Counted from the first letter of the stretch, positions 44,996 to 55,001 are shown. The stretch is 64,000 nucleotides of DNA from Rapidithrix thailandica (GCF_039710355.1 NZ_JBDKWZ010000001.1:558001-622000), one strand, 5' to 3'. A program made the numbers and translations. The notes: generated by a model not told the origin, from the letters alone.

Positions 44996-45334
44996 AAATT
45001 TATTACTGCGTTTGGCTTTTAGTTAATGATAAGTGAAGAAAGTATTTAAGCATCGAATAAAACCGGATGTTAAATGACGTTCTTTAGTGATCGTGATCGA
45101 ATTTTAAGACTTTTATGTCAATTGTGTAAAAATAAAATTTTTTGGCAAAAATGCACCATTTCCATGGGAAAATGGCCCGCTTTCGCTCCTTAAAAAGTCG
45201 ATTGCAAAAATGCGCAATCGCAGAGTCAAAAAATCCGTTTTTCCCCGGTACGTTTTTGACTGGGGAAATAATGGAAAAAAGCCGGGAATTATCTACCCGG
45301 CTCAGTGATTTTGTATACGTTTTAAGGTTCGTCC
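44996..45334. other. Gap between trpS and dnaN
   Basis: 339 bases with no gene. It contains the trpS terminator (45274-45302), a hairpin with a seven-base perfect stem (45199-45205 with 45214-45220) and the dnaN promoter region. Confidence 0.6.
45274..45302 (-). terminator. Terminator of trpS
   Basis: Seven-base GC-rich stem (45280-45286 with 45296-45302) with a U-run on the minus strand, about 30 bases after the trpS stop. Confidence 0.75.
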
Positions 45335-46309
45335 TTATGATTGATAACCTAACTGTTCCCTGACTTTTTCCAATACTCCCTGGGCTACGGCTCGGGCTTT
45401 TCCTTCGCCTGCTTGCAAGATTTCTTCCAGAACATCCAGGTTGTCCATATAGTAATTGAACTGTTCCCTTTCTTTTTCGAATTTGGTCAGAATCAGTTCC
45501 AAAAGTGCATTTTTGGCATGGCCATAACCATAGTTGCCTCCTTGGTAGTTGGCCCTCATTTCGGCAATTTGCTCCTCCGTGGCCAAGAGTGTATAGAGCT
45601 TGTACACATTACAAATGTCCGGGTTTTTAGGTTCTTCCAGAGGTGTACTGTCCGTAACAATACTCATCACTTGTTTTTTCAATTGCTTTTTAGGCAGGAA
45701 AATATCCACGATATTGTTATACGACTTGCTCATCTTTTCTCCGTCCGTACCCGGCACCGTCATCACGCTTTCGTTGATGCTTGCCTCCGGAACTACGAAT
45801 ATCTCTTCGTATTGGCGGTTGAATGTATTGGCAATATCCCGGGTGATCTCCAAGTGTTGTCTTTGGTCTTTTCCCACGGGTACAAATTCGGCATCGTACA
45901 AGAGAATGTCCGCAGCCATTAATACCGGATAGGTAAACAAACCGGCATTGACATCCGACAATCGATCGGATTTGTCTTTAAAGGAGTGGGCATTCGCCAG
46001 CATCGGGTAAGGTGTATAGCAGTTCAAGTACCAAGTCAACTCACAGACTTCAGGGATGCGTGACTGGCGATAGAACACATTTTTGCCGGGATCAAACCCA
46101 AAAGCCAGCCAGGAAGCCGCAATCGAATAGATATTGTGTACACGGGTTTCCGCATCTTTGATGGTAGTGAGCGAGTGTAAATCGGCAATAAAGAAGAAAG
46201 ATTCGTTTTGGGCATCTTTCGACATTTCAATAGCCGGAATAATCGCCCCCAGCAAATTCCCCAAATGGGGCCTTCCTGTACTTTGAATTCCTGTGAGTAC
46301 TCGAGCCAT
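45335..46309 (-). CDS. trpS: Tryptophanyl-tRNA synthetase
   Basis: Class I synthetase of 324 residues. The HIGH-like motif is TGRPHLGNLLGA near residue 13, the tryptophan pocket has ADILLYDAEFVPVGKDQRQHLE, and the KMSKS loop is exact (GEKMSKSYNN). Length and order are normal. The promoter may be the minus-strand TACTTTTG (46409-46402), which leaves a leader of about 90 bases; I see no T-box or trp attenuator in it. Confidence 0.97.
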   Translation of the reverse strand: MARVLTGIQSTGRPHLGNLLGAIIPAIEMSKDAQNESFFFIADLHSLTTIKDAETRVHNIYSIAASWLAFGFDPGKNVFYRQSRIPEVCELTWYLNCYTPYPMLANAHSFKDKSDRLSDVNAGLFTYPVLMAADILLYDAEFVPVGKDQRQHLEITRDIANTFNRQYEEIFVVPEASINESVMTVPGTDGEKMSKSYNNIVDIFLPKKQLKKQVMSIVTDSTPLEEPKNPDICNVYKLYTLLATEEQIAEMRANYQGGNYGYGHAKNALLELILTKFEKEREQFNYYMDNLDVLEEILQAGEGKARAVAQGVLEKVREQLGYQS

Positions 46310-46676
46310 TTTGTAATAGGGTTAAAGTAATTTATAATTTTTCGGATGAGGGTATGAATACGCATGCTCGCAAAGCTCATCCAAAGCAATATTTAAAGCA
46401 GCAAAAGTAAATAAATTCTGACGATAAATGTACTTTTATATGTCGAAATGGAAATCTCTTGCCCCTTATCGGGGAGCCCTGGTGTAAGAAGGAGTAGAAA
46501 CGGAGCACTTTGTCTTCTGACAGGCATCTTTCCTTTCATAAAGGCTAAAATTTTGTAATTCGGATTCGGCTGAATGAATTTATTCATAATTCCATAATCA
46601 TCCTTAAATTTACCTTCCACCCTTTGCCGGGTGCCTATTATCTCTCAACCCTTCAATCTTTAAAATAAAAATAGCC
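46310..46676. other. Divergent gap between trpS and the carbonic-anhydrase-like gene
   Basis: 367 bases without a gene. On the minus strand TACTTTTG (46409-46402) is the likely trpS -7 box. No clear plus-strand box was found. Confidence 0.5.
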
Positions 46677-47195
46677 ATGGCTTTAATCAAAACTGTCAGA
46701 GGTTTTACTCCCACCTGGGGAGATAATTGTTTTTTTGCGGAAAATGCTACTTTGGTCGGAGATGTAAAAATGGGAAAGGACTGTAGTGTATGGTTCAATG
46801 CCGTTGTGCGAGGAGATGTCAATTCTATCACCATCGGTGATAAAGTAAATATCCAGGATGGAGCCGTGATTCACTGTACTTACCAGACGGCTCCTACTGT
46901 GATCGAAAATAATGTTTCTATAGGGCACAATGCTTTGGTACACGGTTGCACCATTCATGATAATGTACTGGTGGGAATGGGTGCCATTGTGATGGATCAT
47001 GCCGTGGTAGAACCCGAAGTCTTTATTGCTGCCGGGGCTATTGTCTTGGAAAATAGTGTGTTGGAATCAGGGTATTTGTATGCAGGAGTACCGGCTAAAA
47101 AAATTAAGCCTTTGGACGATCGCTTACACAGGGTATTTGAGCGTACAGCCAATAATTATGTGATGTATGCTAAATGGTTTGAAGAGAAGCCGTAA
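46677..47195 (+). CDS. Gamma-carbonic-anhydrase-like hexapeptide-repeat protein
   Basis: A 172-residue left-handed beta-helix protein built from hexapeptide repeats (NATLVGDVKMGKDCSVWFNAVVRGDVNSITIGDKVNIQ). It has the three metal-ligand histidines of the gamma-CA family: the VIHCT His, then GHNALVHGCTIHDN with two more. The YrdA/PaaY-type members often lack the catalytic Glu of the Methanosarcina enzyme, and only some show carbonic anhydrase activity, so the activity is not assured. The DUF4838 gene begins 64 bases later. Confidence 0.9.
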   Translation: MALIKTVRGFTPTWGDNCFFAENATLVGDVKMGKDCSVWFNAVVRGDVNSITIGDKVNIQDGAVIHCTYQTAPTVIENNVSIGHNALVHGCTIHDNVLVGMGAIVMDHAVVEPEVFIAAGAIVLENSVLESGYLYAGVPAKKIKPLDDRLHRVFERTANNYVMYAKWFEEKP

Positions 47196-47259
47196 TTAAA
47201 ATCCGGACGGACATCAATCATTAAATAAATTCCCCCTCAATAAATTTCTTACAAAATCT

Positions 47260-49497
47260 ATGAAACTCTTACAATTTTTGTGTCTGGGCTTGTTGAGCAT
47301 GTTCATTGCCTGTCAGCAAAACACAGACCTGACCCTAGCGCGAAATAAGGCCTCGGACTACCGGATCAGCCATGAGGCTAATGCCGATGAAAAAGTAGCC
47401 AAAGCGGCCCAAGAATTACAAAATTACTTACGACAAATCACAGAAGTAGAAATGCCTGTCGAAGTAGAAAATACACAGGATTCCACTCGTAAACTTATCT
47501 CCATAGGGCTTTTGCCCGAACCGGCTTCGGAGGCGGAGATCCGTATCAAAACGGAGGGCGACCGGGTGTGGATTCAAGGAGGCAGCCCGCAAAGTACCCT
47601 GTATGCCGTGTATACTTTTTTGGAGGAATATACGGGTTGTAGGTTTTATACACCCGAAGCAGAACTCGTGCCCAACCAGCCTGTTCTTACCCTGAAAAAA
47701 GGCTTGGATTACCGCTATATTCCGGAGATTACTACCCGTACGGTGCATTCCCGGCTTTATTATCAAGACCATTCGTTTGCCGATAAACGGAAAGTTACCT
47801 ATGAGGCTTTTCCCTTTTATGTGCCTGGAGCCGGAGTACATACATTTCATCGCTTTATGCCCTCAGCGGTGTTTTACAAAGACCACCCCGAATACTATGC
47901 TTTACGGAATGGCAAAAGAATCCCTACCCAACTTTGCTTGAGTAATGAAGATGTGTTTCAGATTGTAAAAGATTCGGTGGCAGCTTATTTGGGTCGTCAT
48001 CCGGATGCTCAGGTGATTTCCGTAAGCCAGGATGACAATCAACAGTATTGTCAATGCGAACACTGCCAGGCGGTAGACTTACGGGAAGGTTCACCCTCAG
48101 GATCGATGATAGAGTTTGTGAACAAGATTGCCGCATCCTTTCCCAATAAGATGATTTCTACTCTGGCTTATCAGTATACCCGTAAAGCTCCTCGACAACT
48201 TAAGCCCAGAGAAAATGTGTTGATTACCCTCTGTTCCATTGAGTGCGACCGCAGCGGCCCGATTTCGGAGAAATGTCAGGATTTTACCGAAGATCTGATC
48301 GCTTGGGGAAAAATTACCGATAAGGTACGGATTTGGGATTATACCACACAATTTACCAACTTTCTGGCTCCCTTTCCCAATCTTCATACACTTCAACCCA
48401 ATGTGCAATTATTCCGAGATAATCAGGCGAAATGGGTTTTTGAACAACATAGCCATCACCCCAGCGAATTGTTTGAGCTCCGCTCTTACCTGACAGCCAA
48501 GTTGCTTTGGAATCCCGATCTCGACCAAGAAGCGCTTGTGAATGATTTTCTGAATGGCTATTATGAAGAAGCAGGGCCTTATGTAAAAAAATATATCGAC
48601 CAAGTACATACAAGCTTAAAAGAGCATCCCGACTTTTTTCTGTTTTTGTACGGAGATCCGTCTCAGGCGTTTGATGCCTACCTGAATGCGGATTTGCTTT
48701 TGCAATACGATCAATGGTTTGATACGGCTGAAGAGGCAGTGATAAACCAACCGGAGGTATTACAACGAGTAAAAGCAGCACGCTTGAGCGTGGATTATGC
48801 CATTCTGGAAGCTTCCCGAAAGAACCTATCAAAATCATTTTCCCTGACTGAGCAAAATGAAAATGGGGAGTGGAGTGAACCTCTGCGTTTGCGAGAGCGC
48901 TTGGAGCGTTTCCGAAAGACTTGTCAGGAGCAGGACATCGTATTAATGAATGAAATGGGGTATACTGTTCAGGAATATCTGGAATTTTATGACCGTACCC
49001 TGAAAAGAGCACAACAGCCGAATTTGCTCCGTGGAAAGCCCGTAAAATTGCTGCAAAAGCCTAAAAAATATGCCAATGAAGATCCACAAACCTTGACGGA
49101 CGGAGCTTTGGGCGGTGCGAACTTTTATGCCAATTGGCTGGGCTTTGAAGGGAATGACCTGGAAGCGGTCATTGATTTGGGTGAAGAAACAGAAGTGCGT
49201 GAGGTATCCTCCGCATTTTTGCAAGTGGTCAATCATATTGTCTTTTTGCCTCAGCGTGTTACCTATTCCTATTCCTTGGATGGAAATCATTACCAGTCCT
49301 TAGGCACGGTTTCTAACCCGGAGCCACTGAGTGCGAAAAGTAAAATTAATGATATTCAATATTTTACCCTTGAGGTTTCTCCTGTAAAGGTGCGGTATCT
49401 TAAAGTGGTTGCGGATAATATGGATACGGCTCCCCATTGGCATCATGGAGCAGGAATGCCATCCTGGATATTTGTGGACGAAGTAATGGCCCGATAA
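47260..49497 (+). CDS. DUF4838-type lipoprotein with C-terminal F5/8-like carbohydrate-binding domain
   Basis: A 745-residue lipoprotein (lipobox LSMFIAC, Cys near residue 19). Residues 30-125 form the small alpha/beta domain seen before glycoside hydrolases of the GH20/GH67/GH84 type (AKAAQELQNYLRQIT, GSPQSTLYAVYTFLEEYTGCRFYTP). Residues about 190-460 fit DUF4838, a TIM-barrel-like region with VISVSQDDNQQYCQCEHCQ and STLAYQYTRKAPRQL. The final 140 residues resemble an F5/8 type C module (LTDGALGGANFYANWLGF, VKVRYLKVVADN). An enzymatic role on a surface glycan is suspected, but the substrate is not known. Confidence 0.82.
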   Translation: MKLLQFLCLGLLSMFIACQQNTDLTLARNKASDYRISHEANADEKVAKAAQELQNYLRQITEVEMPVEVENTQDSTRKLISIGLLPEPASEAEIRIKTEGDRVWIQGGSPQSTLYAVYTFLEEYTGCRFYTPEAELVPNQPVLTLKKGLDYRYIPEITTRTVHSRLYYQDHSFADKRKVTYEAFPFYVPGAGVHTFHRFMPSAVFYKDHPEYYALRNGKRIPTQLCLSNEDVFQIVKDSVAAYLGRHPDAQVISVSQDDNQQYCQCEHCQAVDLREGSPSGSMIEFVNKIAASFPNKMISTLAYQYTRKAPRQLKPRENVLITLCSIECDRSGPISEKCQDFTEDLIAWGKITDKVRIWDYTTQFTNFLAPFPNLHTLQPNVQLFRDNQAKWVFEQHSHHPSELFELRSYLTAKLLWNPDLDQEALVNDFLNGYYEEAGPYVKKYIDQVHTSLKEHPDFFLFLYGDPSQAFDAYLNADLLLQYDQWFDTAEEAVINQPEVLQRVKAARLSVDYAILEASRKNLSKSFSLTEQNENGEWSEPLRLRERLERFRKTCQEQDIVLMNEMGYTVQEYLEFYDRTLKRAQQPNLLRGKPVKLLQKPKKYANEDPQTLTDGALGGANFYANWLGFEGNDLEAVIDLGEETEVREVSSAFLQVVNHIVFLPQRVTYSYSLDGNHYQSLGTVSNPEPLSAKSKINDIQYFTLEVSPVKVRYLKVVADNMDTAPHWHHGAGMPSWIFVDEVMAR

Positions 49498-49542
49498 AAA
49501 AAGAGCCTTCCAAGTGATGAAGACCCGGAAGGCTCTTTTTTT
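49496..49542. terminator. Bidirectional terminator between the DUF4838 gene and sppA
   Basis: Perfect 16-base inverted repeat (49496-49511 with 49527-49542) with A and T runs at the base; it overlaps the stop of the DUF4838 gene at 49495-49497. sppA converges from 49605. Confidence 0.85.
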
Positions 49543-49604
49543 ACTTAAATTGTGGGTTGAGGGACCAATAGTCTTTTCGCATTCACAATATACACAACTT
49601 TGGA

Positions 49605-51368
49605 TTACTTAATATCAATGTCAAAAGGAAGCCGTGCTTGTACACCTTGCTTGTATTTCAGGCCGTCAATGGTTTGATACACTGGATAAAACTCGCCCAA
49701 CTCTTGTTTTAAAAAATACTGTCGTAGTTGTGTAGCCGAATCATCTAACAGGGATTCCAGGAAGCTCTTTTTTCTAGGGTAATACGTCACCTGGTAATCC
49801 TCTTTGACACCAGCCTTTTGAGCGGCAATTGCAACGGCCTCTTCCAGCCCCCCCAATACATCGACCAAGCCATTGGTTTTTGCTTGCTCACCGGTCCATA
49901 CCCGTCCGGCAGCTAGCTTTTTGAGACTGTCCAGGCTCATATGTCTTCCTTGGGCGGCTTTGGAAGTGAAGTCTTCATATCCTTCGTCCACGATGGATTG
50001 GATAATGTCTTTTTCCAGTTGGCTGAATTCTTTGTTGGGGTTTCCGATGTCGGAGAGAAGACCAGTGTTGACCCCGTCAAAGGTGATTCCGATTTTATTT
50101 TCGAAAAACTTATTTGTCTGAAACAGCATGGCAAAAATCCCAATAGAGCCGGTAATCGTGTTGGGATGGGCCACAATGGTATCACAGGCCATGGCCATAT
50201 AATAGCCTCCTGAAGCAGCCACATTAGACATCGAAGCTATCACAGGTTTTTCCTTTTTTAGCAACTCTACTTCCCGCCACATTACATCTGAAGCCAAGGC
50301 ACTCCCTCCGGGGGAATTAATCCGCAATACAACAGCCTTGATTTTATCATCATTCCGCAATTTCCGCAAAATGCCGGCAAGCTTCTCTCCTCCGATCTTT
50401 CCAAAAGAACCGTTTCCTCCTACGATTTCGCCTTCACCGGTGACGACAGCCACTTTGTTATCTGAAAAATGAGGGGTAATGACCCGCTGGGCCTGGCTAT
50501 ACTTATTATAGGAAATGAAATTGATCTTGTCGTCTTCCTCCAGGGCCAGTTTGTCTTTTAAGGCTTGTTCAAACTGATCGTAATACAAGGTGTCTTGTAA
50601 TAATTGGAAGCGAAGGGCATCGCCTGCATTTCTCACCAACATGCTGTCGGAAATGCTACGTAAACGATCTGAGGGTAACTGTGTGGCCTCAGTGATTTTA
50701 TCCAAATAATGCCGGTACATGGATTCCAGGTAGCTTTGCGTCTGTTTGCGGCTTGCTTCGCTCATTTCTTGTTGGATAAAAGGCTCTACGGCACTTTTGT
50801 ATTCGCCTACCCGGAAGATTTGCGGTTCAATCCCCAGGTTTTCAAAGAGCTTTTTAAAGAAGACTTGTTGAGAAGTAAAACCATTAAATTCCAAGAGTCC
50901 GCGCGGGTGCAAAAAGGTTTGATCAGACACAGAAGCCAGGTAATAAGCATCTTCTGACATAAACTTGCTATAGGTGTAAATAAACTTTCCGGATTCTTTG
51001 AAGTCCAACAAGGCGTTCCGGATTTCTTCCAGAATGGCATAACCTGTATTAGTATAGTTTAAATCCAGATAAATTCCCTTGATACGATCGTCCTCTTTGG
51101 CATTGGCAAGAAGTTCTTTTACTTCTTTCAATTCCATAGGGTTTTCCCTGTTGATCGGAAGACCTAACTCTTGAAAGGGATCTTTTTGCGTAAGTTCTTT
51201 TACGGAATGATTAAAATTGATTTTTAAAACGGAGTTGGCCTTTACCTTTACCTCATCTTTGGAGCTTTCGGCTACCATGACCAGACCCAATAGGGCAAAA
51301 AACAGCACGACAAAGGTGATCATGAGGCCCACGATACTTGCGAATACATATTTAAAGAATTGCGCCAT
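49605..51368 (-). CDS. sppA: Signal peptide peptidase SppA, long form
   Basis: Membrane-anchored serine protease (67K type) of 587 residues that degrades cleaved signal peptides. An N-terminal membrane helix (FASIVGLMITFVVLFFALLG) is followed by two crotonase-like domains. The general-base Lys is in VGEYKSAVEPF near residue 190 and the catalytic Ser in NSPGGSALASDVMWRE near residue 355, the Ser-Lys dyad of the long form. GSIGIFAM follows. The minus-strand TATATTTG (51461-51454) upstream is a good -7 box. Confidence 0.95.
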   Translation of the reverse strand: MAQFFKYVFASIVGLMITFVVLFFALLGLVMVAESSKDEVKVKANSVLKINFNHSVKELTQKDPFQELGLPINRENPMELKEVKELLANAKEDDRIKGIYLDLNYTNTGYAILEEIRNALLDFKESGKFIYTYSKFMSEDAYYLASVSDQTFLHPRGLLEFNGFTSQQVFFKKLFENLGIEPQIFRVGEYKSAVEPFIQQEMSEASRKQTQSYLESMYRHYLDKITEATQLPSDRLRSISDSMLVRNAGDALRFQLLQDTLYYDQFEQALKDKLALEEDDKINFISYNKYSQAQRVITPHFSDNKVAVVTGEGEIVGGNGSFGKIGGEKLAGILRKLRNDDKIKAVVLRINSPGGSALASDVMWREVELLKKEKPVIASMSNVAASGGYYMAMACDTIVAHPNTITGSIGIFAMLFQTNKFFENKIGITFDGVNTGLLSDIGNPNKEFSQLEKDIIQSIVDEGYEDFTSKAAQGRHMSLDSLKKLAAGRVWTGEQAKTNGLVDVLGGLEEAVAIAAQKAGVKEDYQVTYYPRKKSFLESLLDDSATQLRQYFLKQELGEFYPVYQTIDGLKYKQGVQARLPFDIDIK

Positions 51369-51742
51369 AAATGTGTTTGGTTCTATGAGTTCCTTACTGT
51401 GTATAAATAGTAGAAACGTTGTTTATTTAAGTTGATATTAGAATTCCCTAGGGCAAATATATTACGTTTCCGTTCAGGATGGGGGTGTGGTGTAGGATTC
51501 TCTCATTATTTTGCTTGTTTTCAACAGTTCTTTCTGTGTTCCGCTTACTTTCCAGGACAGGCATTAGTGTATTGATCCGTAGATAGTAAAATTTAATACT
51601 CCTTTGCAATTAACAAAACAGAAAGGGATATTCGGTAGAATACGATACTTAAAAGGCAAAAATTGTCAGGTAACTTAATTGAGTAATTTTCGTTTGGATA
51701 AGTATTTTAAAATTGAAGCAGAACCTAATCCCCTTAAAAACC
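51369..51742. other. Divergent promoter region between sppA and the LPP20-like gene
   Basis: 374 bases with no gene. The minus-strand -7 box of sppA is TATATTTG (complement of 51454-51461). No exact box was found for the plus-strand gene; TAATTTTC near 51681 is one mismatch off. Confidence 0.5.
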
Positions 51743-53284
51743 ATGCATGTGCCCAAGCTACTGTCAACATTTGTACTAGTACTGACATCGCTTAGTTTGT
51801 TTGCCCAAGAGCCTTTCTGGACCGATTATGCTCGTAGAAAAGCAAAACTGCCCGAAAGCCGTTATTTGGTAGGCTTCAGTTCCCAAGCTCAGGTATCGGC
51901 AGCCCGCAAAGAGGATGCTATGGAGGCTTTGTTGGAAATGGCTAAAAAGCAGCTGGTTGAATCTGTTCAAGTGACCGTCAAAAGTATTTCTACCATGAAT
52001 ATTGAAAACCTGGATTCCAAAACCTTGGAGTATTTTAAACAAAGCAGTGTTTCTTATTCGAACTTAAATATTTCGGGACTGAAGACGGAAACCTATTACG
52101 ATGCCAAAAAACAAGAAGCCTTTGCCATTGCTTATGCAAGACGTTCTGAGGTAACGGAAAACTACCGGCAGACGCTTCTCAAAAATCTACACACCTTGGA
52201 AAGCTCTTTGAAAGAAATAGGCCGCTATTTTACCGAAGAAAATCAGGAAATGGCCATTAAAACCTGTTTTGGCTCCCAAACTCTTTTCAGGGAAATCGAA
52301 GAAGCACAAACCATCATTATTGCCATGGGGCAAACTTCTCAGGAAGAGATCAAAGCGTCTATTGAAAAATATCATCTGTATCAAACACAGGTAAACCAAT
52401 ATTTGACTCAATTGACTTCTTATGAAAAACTGACACTCAATGAGGTAGCCTTTTATATCTCTGCGGGGTTTAAAGCGCAAATCGGCCGTCCGGTAGCCAG
52501 CACACAATTGTACAATTTTACGTATGAGAATACCCAAGTGGGCAGTGAGTTTTCCCAGCGCTTATCTCTGGCCCTTGAGCAGAAGTTGATTCAGGAAGGG
52601 GAATTTGAAATCGTGAAACCCACAGAATATTCGGAAAACTTTAAGCCCTTGCACTTGATTACGGGTACCTATTGGAAAGAAGCCAACCGCCTGAAAATTG
52701 TCGCGATATTGCGCAATGCCCGAAACGGCAAAGCCATTGCGAGTATGGAGGGATACTTGCCGCTTCAATGGCTTACACAAAATCAAGTGGATTATGTACC
52801 GGAAAATTTTCAACAAGCTCAGCAGGAGGAAAAAACGTTTGTGGAGGAAGCTACTAAGCATCAGGATTTTTATATAGACATGTGGACGAACAAAGGCAAG
52901 GATGGGTTGGTGTTTTCCGAAGGGGAATTGTTGAAAATATCCGTCAACACCAATGAGAGTTGCTACTTGCGGGTCATTTATCATCTGGCGGACGGTTCAA
53001 GGGTTTTGTTATTGGACAACTACTATATAGCAGATGCCCATACCAATACCACATATACCTTGCCTCATGAGTTTGAGTGTGCAGCTCCTTTTGGAGTGGA
53101 AACCTTACAAGTGAACGCGCAAACACGCAAATTTAAACCCTTGGAGGTAGAAGAAGAATACGGGTATGTGTTTATTCAGAATGATTTGGAATCACTGTTG
53201 GAAAACACCCGTGGTTTTGTAAAAGTAAAGAAAGTAAAAACTGCCGAAAAACGTTTGACGATTACCACTGTAGGACATAACTGA
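51743..53284 (+). CDS. LPP20-like / DUF4384-like exported protein
   Basis: About 513 residues from the ATG at 51743 (an open frame reaches a TTG at 51713, not preferred because the ATG directly precedes the signal peptide VPKLLSTFVLVLTSLSLFAQ). The next segment, EPFWTDYARRKAKLPESRYLVGFSSQAQ followed by repeated AARKEDAMEALLEMAKKQL, is of the LPP20 type (also FlgP). The last 110 residues (ISVNTNESCYLRVIYHLADG, LLLDNYY, HEFECAAPFGVETLQVNA) look like DUF4384. Such proteins are exported and often accompany CsgG/FlgO/FlgT-like partners, as here: the next gene encodes a CsgG-like protein. Role unknown. Confidence 0.72.
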   Translation: MHVPKLLSTFVLVLTSLSLFAQEPFWTDYARRKAKLPESRYLVGFSSQAQVSAARKEDAMEALLEMAKKQLVESVQVTVKSISTMNIENLDSKTLEYFKQSSVSYSNLNISGLKTETYYDAKKQEAFAIAYARRSEVTENYRQTLLKNLHTLESSLKEIGRYFTEENQEMAIKTCFGSQTLFREIEEAQTIIIAMGQTSQEEIKASIEKYHLYQTQVNQYLTQLTSYEKLTLNEVAFYISAGFKAQIGRPVASTQLYNFTYENTQVGSEFSQRLSLALEQKLIQEGEFEIVKPTEYSENFKPLHLITGTYWKEANRLKIVAILRNARNGKAIASMEGYLPLQWLTQNQVDYVPENFQQAQQEEKTFVEEATKHQDFYIDMWTNKGKDGLVFSEGELLKISVNTNESCYLRVIYHLADGSRVLLLDNYYIADAHTNTTYTLPHEFECAAPFGVETLQVNAQTRKFKPLEVEEEYGYVFIQNDLESLLENTRGFVKVKKVKTAEKRLTITTVGHN

Positions 53285-53651
53285 AAAGTGCAAAGCCGGT
53301 TTCGGAGCAAAATAGAAGTAGGTAAAATATACTCTGTAAAAGTTGTTGGGCCGCTTTAAATTAATTTATAAGTTTGCTCTGCCATTGCCTTGAAAAAGCG
53401 CTTTAACTTGATGGCAACCGCACTGTTCTAAATATGGGAAATAAACCGTTTTTTTACTTACTCCAGCTCCTGTGTACAATCAAAATCTTCTATTGAAGGT
53501 TCTACTAAATATGGGGTATTCTTGATGAAACAGGCAGTTTTAAGAAGGAAACTTAAGTGAGGCCTGAGGCATGAATCCGTATTTTTATTCGTAGTAATTA
53601 AAGAATTTCATTTTTTCAAAATATAAACTTAAAAGCAAACCCTTTGGTATT
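53285..53651. other. Gap between the LPP20-like and CsgG-like genes
   Basis: 367 bases with no recognisable feature; AT-rich. The promoter of the CsgG-like gene is presumably here. I see no clear -7 box. Confidence 0.4.
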
Positions 53652-54980
53652 ATGAAAGGTGTACAATACAACCTGTTATTTCAAACAGTATTTTTACTAT
53701 TTTTACTCAATTCCTCTACATCATGTGCCCAGTCAGCAAGAAAGCTGCGGGTTGACGGAGAAAAGTATTTTGAAAGCCGACAGTTCGACCATGCCGTCAC
53801 CAGTGCAATTAATTCATTGTACAAGAAGCCGGATAAAAATAAAAAAGCGCAAGAGTTACTACAGCTATCTTTTCCCCGGTTTGTTACGGATTATAAAGAC
53901 CAGATTGCCCGGCTAAAGGCCTCTTCCAAAGATTTTCAGGATGACAAGACGGTTGATATGCGGAAGGAAATTGTGGTGAGATACGAGAAGTTGATCAATG
54001 TAGCAAAAGATATCCAAAATTTACCGCCGGAGGCATTTATAGTAAAGAGAAGCAAACCTATTAGTTTTGAGTATGAAGATTTTTACGAAAAGTTAGCTGA
54101 GGCAAAAAGTAAACTTAACAGTGGTATTGAAGATGCCGCTGAGTATCATTACCAAGAAGCTTTGCGCTTGATGGAGTTGGGTGGTTTGGAAAATAGTAAA
54201 ACGGCTGCCAAAACCTTTAAAAAAGCAATGAGCTATGTACCTGACTACAAAGATTCAGCTGATAAGTATGAAACTGCCCGAAAAGCCGGAACGTTACGTT
54301 TGGCAATCATTCCTTTTGATAACAAAAGCGGTACAAGCCGGTATGGAGCCGTAGGAGAAATGATTACGGATAAAACCATTTCCACATTGTTCAAAGACAA
54401 GTCGGCTATGGAGTTTTTGGAAATCATTGACCGTGAACAATTAGAATTGGTGCTTCAAGAACAGAAGTTGGGTGTTTCGGGGATCTTGGATGACAATACA
54501 TTGGTAGAGTTAGGTAAAGTATTGGGAGTGCATCAGATCATGACCGGTAGGATTACACAAATCATTTCGGACAGGGAAAAAGTCAACAAAAAGAATTATC
54601 CGGAAGAAAAGACCATTAAGGTAAAGGTAGGTACCAAAAAGAACGATAAAGGAAAAGAAGAAGCCGTGTATGCCGATCGCAAAGTGAAAGCTACGGTGAC
54701 AATGTATAAAAAGGAAGCCGGTGCCCGGATGGAAGGGGCTTATAAAGTAATTGATGTGCAAACGGCCAAATTGGTAAAGAGTGACTCTTTTTCAGAACGC
54801 TACGATTTCGAATGTACTTGGGGGTCATTCTACGGGGATGCCAGAGCTTTGAGTTATAATTCGAACCGCTTGGTAAAACAGCAAGAACAAAACCCTTTGT
54901 CTGATGGAGAGCGGGTGAATGAGATGGGTAAAAAATTGGCTGTGAATTTGGCGAAAACGATAAAACAATACGTTCAGTAA
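53652..54980 (+). CDS. CsgG-like secretion/assembly lipoprotein
   Basis: A 442-residue exported protein with a signal peptide (LLFQTVFLLFLLNSSTSCAQ); both a lipobox at STSC and a cut after CAQ are possible. Residues 25-210 are helical, TPR-like (GEKYFESRQFDHAVTSAIN). Residues about 215-300 match the CsgG/FlgO nucleus: RLAIIPFDNKSGTSRYGAVGE, TISTLFKDKS, LEIIDREQLELVLQEQKL, GKVLGVHQIMTGRI. The classical CsgG pore-forming domain is lengthened by a Lys-rich loop. Partners may include the LPP20-like protein encoded upstream; no curli-type fibre genes are present in the window. Confidence 0.8.
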   Translation: MKGVQYNLLFQTVFLLFLLNSSTSCAQSARKLRVDGEKYFESRQFDHAVTSAINSLYKKPDKNKKAQELLQLSFPRFVTDYKDQIARLKASSKDFQDDKTVDMRKEIVVRYEKLINVAKDIQNLPPEAFIVKRSKPISFEYEDFYEKLAEAKSKLNSGIEDAAEYHYQEALRLMELGGLENSKTAAKTFKKAMSYVPDYKDSADKYETARKAGTLRLAIIPFDNKSGTSRYGAVGEMITDKTISTLFKDKSAMEFLEIIDREQLELVLQEQKLGVSGILDDNTLVELGKVLGVHQIMTGRITQIISDREKVNKKNYPEEKTIKVKVGTKKNDKGKEEAVYADRKVKATVTMYKKEAGARMEGAYKVIDVQTAKLVKSDSFSERYDFECTWGSFYGDARALSYNSNRLVKQQEQNPLSDGERVNEMGKKLAVNLAKTIKQYVQ

Positions 54981-55001
54981 TCACCGGTTTGCCGGTGTGT
55001 G

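Noticed and set aside
48353..49012. 219-residue frame antisense to the DUF4838 gene
   Set aside because: It lies wholly inside a well-supported gene; no domain signature; the sense frame has signal peptide and domains.
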